64,000 nucleotides of DNA from Spirochaetaceae bacterium UBA5556 (GCA_002425765.1 DIMW01000010.1:104080-168079), one strand, 5' to 3'; positions 24,330-32,916 are shown, counted from the first letter of the stretch. Notes: a model not told the origin generated them from the letters alone. Program-made: numbers and translations.

Positions 24330-24878
24330 ATGAAAATCGGAGTGGTGGTCGGATCTGCTTCCGGAAAAGGGAGCGCGCAGAAAGTGCTCGTCATCCACCC
24401 CCACGAAGTGCAGCAGGATCCGCAGATGCGGGCGCTGATCGAGCAGCCCATCAAGGACAACATCCTGCACCTGGCGGAACAGTGCGAGAGGGCGGGCGTG
24501 CTCCTCGTCATGGAGAACAGCCCGAAAGGCGTCGGGCGAACTCCCGAGGGGCTGTTGGCCTACATCGCGTCGCTCGGCGCTCCCACAATCAGGCCCGCGG
24601 TCGACACCACGGAATCCTGCGAGTCCGACATCGACCCCGCAGAATTCATAAGGAAAGCGCGGCCGGCGCACCTGCACCTGAGCGATCACGCCAGCGAGAA
24701 AAAACACATTCCCGCGGGCGAGGGCGACACGAACTGGCGCTCCGTCGCGGCGGCGCTCGGCACGTTCGACTACAGGGGCTACTACACGCTCGAGCCGCTC
24801 TACCGCTATTATCTGGATACCCCGGAAGAAAAGCTCGCCAGGGCCTATGCGTTCATTTCGGGGCTGATCGGAGACTGA
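24330..24878 (+). CDS. Shortened xylose-isomerase-like TIM-barrel sugar isomerase/epimerase
   Basis: 182 residues against about 270 for the family. The start MKIGVVVGS is what a full-length N-terminus looks like, but the chain then jumps to VLVIHPH, normally the third or fourth strand, so roughly 80-90 residues are missing in frame. The four metal/catalytic positions remain: Glu62 (VMENSP), Asp92 (AVDTTE), His116 (LHLSD) and Glu155 (YTLEP). It may be an inactive deletion product or a minimal variant. It keeps its place in the operon, between dehydrogenase and ADP-ribosylglycohydrolase. Confidence 0.65.
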   Translation: MKIGVVVGSASGKGSAQKVLVIHPHEVQQDPQMRALIEQPIKDNILHLAEQCERAGVLLVMENSPKGVGRTPEGLLAYIASLGAPTIRPAVDTTESCESDIDPAEFIRKARPAHLHLSDHASEKKHIPAGEGDTNWRSVAAALGTFDYRGYYTLEPLYRYYLDTPEEKLARAYAFISGLIGD

Positions 24879-24884
24879 AGGCCG

Positions 24885-26042
24885 ATGCGACAGCAGAAAG
24901 GCGCCGATGGCGGGCTGCCCGGGCAAGGCCGGGACGGCCGAGCCGCGCAGGACATGCGCGGCTCGCCACCGCGCGAAATCTCACCCGAGCTCCTGCGAGG
25001 CATACTCACGGCATATTCGGTGGGCGACGCACTGGGCATGCCCACCGAATTCATGACTCGCCAGGAGATAGACTCGAACTTCGGTCTCGTCGACCGTCTG
25101 CTCGAGCCGGGCGAATCTCAGAATCACCCCAACATCCCACAGGCGTCCGTCACCGACGATACCGAACAGATCTGTGCCCTCCTCGACGAGTACGCGGAGC
25201 GCGGCCGCGTCGACGCGAAACACACCGCGCAGAGGCTCCTCCGCTGGATGCGGGAGAGCGGCGCGGTCGAAAAAAAATACATTGGTCCCAGCTCCAAGGC
25301 AGCGCTCGAAGCCATCGAGCGCGGGGAGCCCCCCGAACGCGCGGGGCTGGGCGGCACAACCTGCGGCGGTGTCATGCGCAGCCCGGCCGCGACGCTGTTC
25401 GCGGTGGCCCGGGGAAAGCCGCTCGCGGAGTGCGTGCACGCATGTCTTCTTCCCACCCACAACACCCATCTGGCCCTCGAACCGGCCATGGGCTACGCCT
25501 ACGCCCTCCGCGCGGCGATGCTCGGGGAGAGCGACGAAACAATACTGGCGGAGATGGAGTCCGGGGCCATCGAAGGCGCCCGCCGCGCACCCTATCCCAT
25601 GTGCGGCCCCTCGCTCGCGGCGCGAGTCAGCGATTTCACCGCAAGCAATCTCGGCGCGCGCCTTTCCACGGCGCGGAACGTTCAGACACAGGCAGGGGAG
25701 GCCCGCTTCCAGACTCCTGTTGCCGCCGGCGTCCGCGACGACATAGAGGCCACGCTCGACTTTATCTACACTGTGTACGGAACGACCCTCGCTTCGGTCG
25801 ACGTCGCCTCGGCGGCCCTGTGCATTTTCCTGACGGCCCGCGACGACACGTGGCTCGCCGTACGCATGGGTGCCTCGGTAGGCGGCGACACCGACACCAT
25901 AGCCGCCCTCGCGGGCGCGCTGTCCGCCGCGCGCGCCATCGCCTCGGGGAGACCTCTCAACATTCCCGACGATGTCGTGGGCGAAGTGCTTCAGAAAAAC
26001 AGGCTCGACTTCGGTTCCCTGATCGGGCGCCTTCTGAGCTGA
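24885..26042 (+). CDS. ADP-ribosylglycohydrolase-family protein
   Basis: 385 residues. The all-helical ARH/DraG fold shows its two magnesium motifs: SVTDDTEQ near residue 88 and GGDTDT near 331, plus YSVGDALGMPTEF near 44. Family members remove ADP-ribose from proteins or cleave related N-glycosides; members in sugar clusters are thought to act on small N- or O-glycosides. The first 30 residues are Gly/Arg-rich and may not be translated (an internal Met exists at 24954). Last gene of the SorC-linked cluster, 6 nt after the isomerase gene. Confidence 0.82.
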   Translation: MRQQKGADGGLPGQGRDGRAAQDMRGSPPREISPELLRGILTAYSVGDALGMPTEFMTRQEIDSNFGLVDRLLEPGESQNHPNIPQASVTDDTEQICALLDEYAERGRVDAKHTAQRLLRWMRESGAVEKKYIGPSSKAALEAIERGEPPERAGLGGTTCGGVMRSPAATLFAVARGKPLAECVHACLLPTHNTHLALEPAMGYAYALRAAMLGESDETILAEMESGAIEGARRAPYPMCGPSLAARVSDFTASNLGARLSTARNVQTQAGEARFQTPVAAGVRDDIEATLDFIYTVYGTTLASVDVASAALCIFLTARDDTWLAVRMGASVGGDTDTIAALAGALSAARAIASGRPLNIPDDVVGEVLQKNRLDFGSLIGRLLS

Positions 26043-26102
26043 GGCGGGCACGCGGGCTCCGGAAGCCTGTTGTCATAAAGGGGCGCCGGGCCAAGGTTCA
26101 CG

Positions 26103-28211
26103 CTACTGCCCCAGCGCGTCCTGGAGTTCCTTGCGTATATACTGAATGGCTTCCACGGTGGTCTTGTCCGCGCCAGACGCCTGAGCCAGCATTTTCTCCG
26201 CGCTGTCGAGGTCCGCGAGAGCGTTCTGAATTGAAGATTTTCTCAAATATGATTGCGTGGAAGATTCAACGGAATAATACCGATAGAGCGCCCGGTAGAG
26301 ATAAAAAGTTCCAAGCGCGAGAGGGTCGTCCTTCGACTTGCCGATCCAGCGGTTGAGAAAGGCGATACCCCCGTCCGTGCCGGCCGGGCTCGCCAGCCAG
26401 TCCGTGAGCACCCCCTCGAGCACCTCGGTGTGAAGCGGAAATTTAGTCAGAAGATCGTCGGCGATTTTCTGGGCGCCAGCGTTGTCGCCTGAGCTCACCG
26501 CGACCTTGTGCCGCGCAAGTCCCGCGAGCCAGTCGTCGGGATAGTCCGCCTCCATCGCCGCGAGATAGCGGTTGAGCGCCTGTTTGTCATTCTGATCGAA
26601 GGCGATATCGAGCGCCTTCGAATAATAGTTTCGAGCTTCATCCTTGGACGCAGCTCTCTGGATGAGCCCGTCGAGCTCCGCGAAGGCGCTGTCGGTCTCC
26701 CCGGTCACGACATAGGCATCGACAAGTTGCAGATGGAGATCCGTATCGTCCGGTTCCCATTCGCTCTCCTCCCTGAGAACCGTAATCGCGTCGCCGGCCC
26801 GGCCCGCGTCTATCAGCAGTTCGGCATAGTGCAGGATGCTCACCAGATCGACGAGGATATAGTTTTCGTTCGCCATGTCGTACCAGCGGAGCGCCTCGGC
26901 CTTCGTGTCCTCCGCGCTCAGGACATAGCTGTCGCCACAGTAATCGTACGCTCGGTAATAGAAGTCACCGAGCGCCGAGGCGAGGACTGGCGGCGCTTCG
27001 ACGCCGCGATCGAGCATAGTCTGCGCCACCGCGTGGACATCGAAATCGAAATATTCCTCATTGAGCGTGCCCGCTTCGCGCGCGGCGTCGGTATCGCCGT
27101 CGGCGGACATATCCGCGATCCAGAAGCCCTGATACATATCGGTGTCGGTATTGCCATCGAGAACCGTGCGGATTTTTTCGGCAAAAATATAGGGATCGCG
27201 GTCGTTGGGATCGGCCGCCGCGAGAATATTCCACGCGGAGAGCCACTTGCCATCCCAGGTGAGCTCTTCGGCGTTGGCAATGGCGCGCTTCGCATCCATC
27301 GGGGCCTCGTCGAAAAAGGCGGGAAGATAGTCCAGCGACGAGCCGCTCTCCGGACCTGAGACCGCGCCCGAGCCAGTGCCCGCGGCAACAGAGCCCCCCT
27401 CCCCTGGCGCGAGCTGCAGAAAGCCGAAAAACTGGCTGTAGATCGCCGGAATCTGTATGCCTTCGGTCTTCCTCTGCACGCCCTCGCCGGTGCGCCGCAG
27501 TACCTCACTGATATCGAGCCCCGGCGTGGACAGATGCTTCAGCAGCTCTTCCGTGAAGACACCGTTGCGCCCGACACCGTCCTGAGCCACCTTGCCCGCG
27601 CTCGTGGAATACACCACGATGCTCGCCGGCGGAAGCTGCCCCACCACCGCGAGCCCCCTTGCGCTCGACCGCGCCCACGAAAAAGGATTGTCCCGACAGG
27701 CATCGAGCACGATGATATTGAGCCTGTTGCGGGCCTCGCTCAGGCTGTCCAGCACGAACTGCAGCGGAATCGCGCGCGTGCGCAGCAGGGATTCGGAATT
27801 GGGCCGCGCGTCCACCGGAATCAGGTAATTCTCGCCGTTCGACTGTACGCCGTGCCCCGCGTAATAGAAAAAACCCACCGAATCCGGCGAGCCCGCAAGC
27901 CTGTCGCGAAAGCGTAGCACCGCGTCCTCCATCGAATAGAGGTCCGCGTCTGTCAGCACATCGACATCGAAGCCGAGCCCGGAAAGCATGTCGCCGATGT
28001 CGTCGGCGTCGTTGGCGGGATTGTTGAGCCTCGCGGCGCCTTCGTAATTGCCGTTTCCGATCACGAGGGCGACACGGGCGAGCCCGTCGGCGGCCCCCTG
28101 AGAAAATACTGCAGAGGGTACGACAAGGAGAGCTACCATAAGAATGGCTACAGGCAGGCAATGAGGACCATATACGCGGCGGCGGAATCGAACCAAGGAA
28201 AGCGGGCTCAT
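26103..28211 (-). CDS. Secreted caspase-like protease with C-terminal TPR region
   Basis: 702 residues. Signal peptide with an Arg-rich start, hydrophobic core and AVFSQG cleavage region ending near residue 38. Residues 45-285 are a C14 caspase/metacaspase domain: VALVIGNGNY strand, catalytic His120 in YYAGHG, catalytic Cys172 in LDACRDNPF. The Ser/Gly-rich linker near 300 leads to about 380 residues of helical TPR-like repeats (GKWLSAWNILAAADP, APPVLASALGDFYY). The start at 28211 has GCGAGG 9-10 nt upstream; the open frame reaches 28382 but that stretch contains the upstream terminator. Exported to the periplasm or outside. Its TPR region is paralogous to the protein at 50353-51771. Confidence 0.9.
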   Translation of the reverse strand: MSPLSLVRFRRRVYGPHCLPVAILMVALLVVPSAVFSQGAADGLARVALVIGNGNYEGAARLNNPANDADDIGDMLSGLGFDVDVLTDADLYSMEDAVLRFRDRLAGSPDSVGFFYYAGHGVQSNGENYLIPVDARPNSESLLRTRAIPLQFVLDSLSEARNRLNIIVLDACRDNPFSWARSSARGLAVVGQLPPASIVVYSTSAGKVAQDGVGRNGVFTEELLKHLSTPGLDISEVLRRTGEGVQRKTEGIQIPAIYSQFFGFLQLAPGEGGSVAAGTGSGAVSGPESGSSLDYLPAFFDEAPMDAKRAIANAEELTWDGKWLSAWNILAAADPNDRDPYIFAEKIRTVLDGNTDTDMYQGFWIADMSADGDTDAAREAGTLNEEYFDFDVHAVAQTMLDRGVEAPPVLASALGDFYYRAYDYCGDSYVLSAEDTKAEALRWYDMANENYILVDLVSILHYAELLIDAGRAGDAITVLREESEWEPDDTDLHLQLVDAYVVTGETDSAFAELDGLIQRAASKDEARNYYSKALDIAFDQNDKQALNRYLAAMEADYPDDWLAGLARHKVAVSSGDNAGAQKIADDLLTKFPLHTEVLEGVLTDWLASPAGTDGGIAFLNRWIGKSKDDPLALGTFYLYRALYRYYSVESSTQSYLRKSSIQNALADLDSAEKMLAQASGADKTTVEAIQYIRKELQDALGQ

Positions 28212-28275
28212 GGTTTTACCTCGCAATTTGAAGTATAGCCCATTGGGCCAGGACTGCAAGTGCGCGCTGCGCCGC

Positions 28276-28321
28276 AAAAAAAGGCCGCGGAAACTCAAGC
28301 CGAAGCCTGAATCTCCGCGGC
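28276..28321 (-). terminator. Rho-independent terminator upstream of the caspase gene
   Basis: On the minus strand an 8-bp stem (TCCGCGGC 28314-28321 with GCCGCGGA 28284-28291) and long loop, followed by C and seven T (28282-28276). It would end transcripts coming from manC and isolate the caspase gene. Confidence 0.65.
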
Positions 28322-28526
28322 AAAAAGGTAAGGTGAGGCATTCCCATCTGCTGTCGGTTTTAAAACGTATCAATTTTGGCATAATCGAGATCGGCGTCCT
28401 GCAGTATTTTATCAGGTGTGACGACGGGAGAGAGCATCAGATTGGACGTGCGAGTGTAAGGCCTCCTCGTACCGTATGGTGTCCGAAGCGTAGATGCCCT
28501 CGAGGCCATGGCCGCGAACATCTGTT
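28322..28526. other. Non-coding relic stretch between the terminator and the transferase fragment
   Basis: No intact gene. A minus-strand frame ends TPDKILQDADLDYAKIDTF, which faintly recalls HD-domain phosphohydrolases, but it has no start and its neighbours in frame are broken. Treat as degenerate sequence. Confidence 0.35.
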
Positions 28527-28649
28527 CTATGGAGGAGAGTTGCGACTACCCACGATCGCGGGCCAGAAGTTGATCGGCGTGCCCCATGATAAAAGAGAGC
28601 TTCCCGCGAGTCCGTCGATGAAGTTGACGGCATTCGCCACACCGACGAT
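28527..28649 (-). pseudogene. Fragment of a MraY/WecA-type phosphosugar transferase
   Basis: A 40-codon minus-strand frame with IVGVANAVNFIDGLAG, the Asn-Ala-x-Asn-x-x-Asp-Gly-Leu signature of polyprenyl-phosphate sugar-1-phosphate transferases. It is preceded by TGA where a Trp codon is usual, and it runs into TAG at 28527. Nothing else of the roughly 330-residue enzyme is recognisable. Sits right behind manC, so an old surface-polysaccharide locus may have been here. Confidence 0.6.
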
Positions 28650-28741
28650 TCAGCCGACAGCCCCGCCACGACAAAAGGCCACGGATATTACCTGCGCTTC
28701 GCCGGTTCCACAGAAACCAGCCCCGGCCTGGCTGAGGAGTG

Positions 28742-29845
28742 CTACCTCCAGCCCTTTTCGGCCGCGGCGGCGTACAGTGCCTTGAGATCCTCTGCCCTGC
28801 GCTTCGGACACACGAGCGTCGCGCTCTGGGTGTGCACCACCACGAGATCCTCGCAGCCGAAGCATGCGACGAGGTGAGCGGGATCGGTCGAGACCGTCAG
28901 CGTGTCCGTGCTGTCGAGGAAGAGCGCGGCGGGTTCGCCGGGCACGACGTTCGCGAGCATCGCGACATTGCCGTCCGCGTCTGGTTTTCCCAGCGCAGCA
29001 TAGGCGTTCCACGAACCCACGTCCATCCAGTCGAGGTCGAGGGGCACGCAGGCGATGCGCACCCCGGGATCGCGCGAGGCGGGCTCCATGACGCCATAAT
29101 CGACGGATTTTCCGGGAATCGAGGGATAGGTCTCGGCGAGCACCTCTTCGTAGTCCTCGGTGCCGAGAGCCGCCTGGATGGTCGCGATGTGGCGCGCCAC
29201 TTCGGGCTCATACCTCCCGAGCAGCTCCAGAAAACGCGATGCCTTCCACACGAACATCCCGGAGTTCCAGAGATAGGCGCCGGGGCCCCTCGCCAGATAG
29301 CTCTCGGCGGTCGCCCTGTCCGGTTTTTCTTTGAAGTGCCGCACCGTAATCGCCGAATCCGCAATTTTTTCCCCAAGCTCGAGGTAGCCATACCCCGTCG
29401 CCGCATAGGTCGGTTTTACACCGAAGGTAACCAGAAAATCGGGCTCCGCCTCGACCAGAGAGAAGGCATCGGACAATGCCGCTTTAAAAACCTCCAGGGG
29501 ACGAATCACGTGATCGGCGGTGAGAAAGGCGACGACCGCGTCCTGATCCCGCGCGTACGCATGCGCACTGGAGAGCGCGACCGCGGCAAGCGTATCCCGA
29601 CCACAAGGCTCACCAAGAAAACACCCAATGCCGGGGAGCTTTTCACGGATGATCGATTCATACGCACCGGATGCGCAGACCCAGCGGCGCTCCACGGGGA
29701 CAAGACCCTCGACGCGCTCGAAGGCGGCCTCCAAAAGGCTTTTTCCGTCCAGCACCGGCACAAGCTGTTTGGGGCTGTCCGCGCGGGAAAGCGGCCAAAG
29801 ACGCTGGCCCGTCCCCCCCGCAAGAATAACACAATAGGTCGTCAT
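28742..29845 (-). CDS. manC: Mannose-1-phosphate guanylyltransferase
   Basis: 367 residues: nucleotidyltransferase part only, without the C-terminal isomerase cupin of longer bifunctional ManC proteins. ILAGGTGQRLWPLSR at residues 7-21 is the signature nucleotide-binding loop; LTADH, GYLELG, FKEKPD, NSGMFVWK and DWMDVGSW are the further conserved blocks of this family. Makes GDP-mannose from mannose-1-phosphate and GTP. GAGGGGG ribosome site before 29845. A MraY/WecA relic follows 90 nt downstream, hinting at lost glycan genes. Confidence 0.92.
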   Translation of the reverse strand: MTTYCVILAGGTGQRLWPLSRADSPKQLVPVLDGKSLLEAAFERVEGLVPVERRWVCASGAYESIIREKLPGIGCFLGEPCGRDTLAAVALSSAHAYARDQDAVVAFLTADHVIRPLEVFKAALSDAFSLVEAEPDFLVTFGVKPTYAATGYGYLELGEKIADSAITVRHFKEKPDRATAESYLARGPGAYLWNSGMFVWKASRFLELLGRYEPEVARHIATIQAALGTEDYEEVLAETYPSIPGKSVDYGVMEPASRDPGVRIACVPLDLDWMDVGSWNAYAALGKPDADGNVAMLANVVPGEPAALFLDSTDTLTVSTDPAHLVACFGCEDLVVVHTQSATLVCPKRRAEDLKALYAAAAEKGWR

Positions 29846-30398
29846 ATCCCCCTCTATTTTTTCAGCTTTTCGATTGCGGATCAGTGTCCGGGTTATGTGT
29901 CCGGGTATTTCCCAAAACTATAGTATATGACTCTTGCATATTCATGCAACGCCGCCCATGATGTTCCACGCGTACCAGCCATTCACCTGGGAAAAGAAAT
30001 CAGAGTATCATTCACAGAATCAGAGGTTTGGGGGAGGGATATGCGTCGTATATTGGTAGTTATTTGTATCAAAGAGTGATAATCCAAATACAGATATATG
30101 CTTTTCCATTGCCGGTTCAGTAAGCCTTTCGCGACAATCTGAACGCCGCGCTCTATATCAGCCTGGACAATCTGGAGTACGGGAATGACCGGAAAATACC
30201 GCTGTGGCTTTTCGGGTTTCTGTATTAGACAGTATGGGATTTTTGCCAGGATACCAAGATTATACAGGATGAACAGGATAAGAATTTTTTGGGGGAGAGA
30301 GAAAGAAGAGAAGAGGGCCGTTGGGGCGCCGACGTCCCCTTATAGAAAATCCCGTGAATCCTGTCTTTATCCATGAATTATCCTGTCAAAGGCATGGC
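29846..30398. other. Intergenic region with gene scraps and a dispersed motif
   Basis: No intact gene. A plus-strand frame ending at about 30228 reads NDRKIPLWLFGFLY then stop and looks like the tail of a lost gene. A GGAGG-preceded 12-codon ORF begins near 30042. AT-rich copies of an ACAGGAT-type motif lie at 30260-30290 and 30345-30388. Confidence 0.4.
30260..30388. repeat. ACAGGAT-type dispersed motif copies
   Basis: TATACAGGATGAACAGGATAA at about 30262-30281 and, in inverse sense, AATCCCGTGAATCCTG then TTATCCTGTC at 30348-30387. A third degenerate copy (ACAGGATGAACGTGATGGGAA) is at about 31661-31681. They bracket the AAA ATPase gene. Purpose unknown. Confidence 0.4.
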
Positions 30399-31550
30399 TT
30401 ATTCCGCGCTTTTTGTTAAAAGCTGAGGAATGAGCTCGCCGAGCGGGCAGAAGATGACGCGCAAGCCCCCGACATCCCTTTCGTAGGGGTGCTCGAGATC
30501 AGCCGCCACGACGAAATTGCGTCCCTTTGGATGAAGCGCCCTGAACGCGCGGATTCCTGCGGGCTCGAAGGCGCCCGTGGACCATTTCACTTCGATAGCG
30601 CTTGGTTCCGCGCCTCGCGGAGCCCATATAAAATCAACTTCATGCCCTTCCTTGTCCCGCCAGGTCAGCGGGGTGTCGTCCCGCAGGCCGGCGTCCATTT
30701 CGTTCAAGACAAGGTGTTCCCAGAAAAAGCCCTTTTCTTTTGCCGGAATCTCATGGAGGCCTTGCGACCAGGCGATGAATCCCGTATCGAAACCATAGAC
30801 GCGCGGAGTGGCGGTGATTTCCCTGGACCCGCCTCCGTGGTAGGGGCGAACGACGCGGACAAGATGGGTGGCTTCCAGTATCCCAAGATAATTCATTATG
30901 GTAGGACGGCTTACGCCGCACGACGCAGCGAACGACACCGCGTTGAACTGTCCGCCGCTCTGCGCCAGAAGCAGTTCCGCGAACTTGAGAAACGAAGCGC
31001 GACGCTCCAGGCGAAACAGTTCGAGGATGTCGCGTGCCCAAAAGGCTTCCATCCATTCCGAATACTCTCTGTCGTCCCGCGTATCGGCCAGAAAAAAGCC
31101 CGGCAGGCCGCCATTCAGGAATCGCCGGTTGCGGTCTCCATACCCCGGGAACGAATTGTCCTTCTCGCAGAGCGGCGTGAGCCTTAGTTCCAGCTTTCTG
31201 CCCGCCAGAGTATCCCTGAATTTTGCCGACGCCCCCAGTGTCGAGGAACCAGTCGCCACGATGCGGATGTCGGGAAAATGATCTGCCGCTATCTTGAGGA
31301 GCAGCGCGGGGTCGCCAAGCCTGTGGATCTCATCGAGCGCGATCATGCCGCTCCCGATTGACTTGAGAAAACCTTCGGGGTCCTCCATCTCCCTTCGCGT
31401 CGAAGGCAATTCGCAGTCGAAATAGCGAATTCCTTCAATGCTCTTGCATAGCACAGTCTTTCCCACTCTCCGGACACCCGACAGCCAGACGATAGCGCGG
31501 CTCTTCCACAGCGAATGGATTCTTTCTTCCCAATAGTGCCTTCGTATCAT
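30399..31550 (-). CDS. AAA-family ATP-binding protein with DUF4143
   Basis: About 383 residues. N-terminal AAA_14 domain: Walker A GVRRVGKTVL near residue 26, Walker B GMIALDEIHR near 70, sensor VATGSSTLG near 97. The C-terminal half holds a winged-helix segment (SGGQFNAVSFAASCGVSRPTIMNYLGILEATHLV) and a DUF4143 nuclease-like end (DFIWAPRG, AIEVKWSTG). Very common orphan gene family, function unsettled; possibly DNA-related. No ribosome site is visible for either Met (31550 or 31568). A perfect 16-bp inverted repeat lies just upstream. Confidence 0.85.
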   Translation of the reverse strand: MIRRHYWEERIHSLWKSRAIVWLSGVRRVGKTVLCKSIEGIRYFDCELPSTRREMEDPEGFLKSIGSGMIALDEIHRLGDPALLLKIAADHFPDIRIVATGSSTLGASAKFRDTLAGRKLELRLTPLCEKDNSFPGYGDRNRRFLNGGLPGFFLADTRDDREYSEWMEAFWARDILELFRLERRASFLKFAELLLAQSGGQFNAVSFAASCGVSRPTIMNYLGILEATHLVRVVRPYHGGGSREITATPRVYGFDTGFIAWSQGLHEIPAKEKGFFWEHLVLNEMDAGLRDDTPLTWRDKEGHEVDFIWAPRGAEPSAIEVKWSTGAFEPAGIRAFRALHPKGRNFVVAADLEHPYERDVGGLRVIFCPLGELIPQLLTKSAE

Positions 31551-31583
31551 GGCAAGAGTGTAGCCCACATCATGGCCAAACGC

Positions 31584-31625
31584 AAGGGTACTTTCATTTG
31601 GCCATGACTAAATGAAAGTACCCTT
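31584..31625. repeat. Perfect 16-bp inverted repeat upstream of the AAA ATPase gene
   Basis: AAGGGTACTTTCATTT (31584-31599), 10-nt loop, AAATGAAAGTACCCTT (31610-31625). It lies 10-35 bp ahead of the possible starts of the minus-strand ATPase gene, so it is an operator, attenuator or small mobile-repeat trace. Both arms end in A/T runs. Confidence 0.7.
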
Positions 31626-31751
31626 AGCATTGTCGTCGTGCAGCCGTGGCAAGAGCTCTGACAGGATGAACGTGATGGGAATTTTGATAGGACGTTCAGC
31701 GCCGTGCCAGTTTTTTATCGATCGCTTCCTTAAATCAAAACTTTCCTGATC

Positions 31752-32366
31752 TCATCGGGTTCTCTTCTTTCCGGAGGCAAAGAGCGAGGGTTCCAATTCC
31801 TCGAGTATCTCCTTGTATCTCTCAATGCCTCCGCAGTCCTCGGGGGGCGCAGCTCTCGCGTCGTACATGTACTCGATCTTGTGCCCGACCTTGAGCGCGA
31901 GGCCGTCGAGGCTGACGATATCGTCAGCTATGGGCACCCTGTCTTCCTCTTTGGCAGGCTCTCCAAACACCATATGATCAAAGCTGAATTCGTGAAGGTG
32001 ATAATTCTTCCAGCCGAAGGCGTCCTGCAGACAGCGATGGAGGTCAGCCAGCGTCCTGTTGCCGGGTATCAAGAGTGTCCTGTAAATGCGTGGCTTCGAA
32101 CCTTTCAGGACGACTTCCAGCTCGTAGCGATATTTGGATGCCGCATACCCTCGCTTCGTCAGGACAGCGCGGCTGGAGATTTGGCCTCGCTCCGGTATCT
32201 TTTTCGCCCGCCGCGAAGGCATGATGCTTTCCAACTCCCCGAGCGTCTCCCAATACTCAGCCAGTCCCGTGCTGCCAGGTTTCAACAGGTCCTTCACGAG
32301 CTTGTCATCGGGAAGTTCTGGCTCATTCAGCATATAGCTCACGTTGAGAAGCTTGTTCATCTTCAC
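31752..32366 (-). CDS. pRiA4b ORF-3-like protein (PF07929)
   Basis: 204 residues. The core YRYELEVVLKGSKPRIYRTLLI through LADLHRCLQDAFGWKNYHLHEF is the plasmid pRiA4b ORF-3 domain, a small beta-rich fold also found as a passenger of IS1096-type elements; function unknown. GTG 32366 overlaps the TGA of the preceding frameshifted gene (GTGA), suggesting coupling; an ATG at 32360 is the alternative. The C-terminal end is rich in Lys/Arg. Confidence 0.75.
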   Translation of the reverse strand: MKMNKLLNVSYMLNEPELPDDKLVKDLLKPGSTGLAEYWETLGELESIMPSRRAKKIPERGQISSRAVLTKRGYAASKYRYELEVVLKGSKPRIYRTLLIPGNRTLADLHRCLQDAFGWKNYHLHEFSFDHMVFGEPAKEEDRVPIADDIVSLDGLALKVGHKIEYMYDARAAPPEDCGGIERYKEILEELEPSLFASGKKRTR

Positions 32367-32916
32367 CAATTTTCTTCAAACTCCTTCTGATCGTATTCGG
32401 GAACGAATGCCAAATTCTCCCGGCCAATGCGCATCCAGAGAAGGAAGCGCTCGTAGATGTCCATGAGGGCTTCCCGGAGGTTGTTGACGGCGGGATTCTT
32501 GATGATGGAGAGATCGAAATCGTCGAGGATATGCGATGCCTCGTCAAGCGCGCTGGTACGAAGAATCTTGGCGCCGGACTCGGGGATTCCCGTAAGGCGG
32601 AGAGTTCCGCTTTGGAGAGGCCATCGATGATCGAGGAGTAGAGTGTGTCCATTTTTTTCGCGGCGGCCGGATAAACTCTCGCCATGAGTTCGATCGGGTT
32701 GAGCGAGGGCCCTTCTGTCGCGAATACCACCTTGAACGCTTCCGCGAGCGCGTTTCGCCAGGGCTCTGTGAGTTTCTTGTCGAATCGGGCGGCCGGGAGG
32801 GGCTCGACCTTGAATCGCGTACCGCCCGCGTCGAGCATCGTTACGGCGAGGTAATCGTCCTCGGCGAGGCTGACGCCGCTTCCAAGAGCCTTCAGGTCGA
32901 GCGCGAAGACGCGCAC
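32363..32916 (-). pseudogene. Frameshifted gene of unknown family
   Basis: The first 110 codons (from GTG 32916: RVFALDLKALGSGVSLAEDDYLAV) run in one frame to about 32600. The coding then continues in another frame (RLTGIPESGAKILRTSALDE to DQKEFEENW) and ends at TGA 32363, overlapping the next gene. Restoring one base near 32600 would give about 184 residues of even amino-acid composition. I recognise no domain. Either a real mutation or an assembly error. The upstream frame is continuous with the fragment at 32944-33150, apart from its TAG. Confidence 0.55.

Noticed and set aside
24482..26356. 624-codon plus-strand open frame across the isomerase and ADP-ribosylglycohydrolase genes
   Set aside because: Extremely Arg/His-rich and out of frame with two genes carrying clear catalytic motifs.
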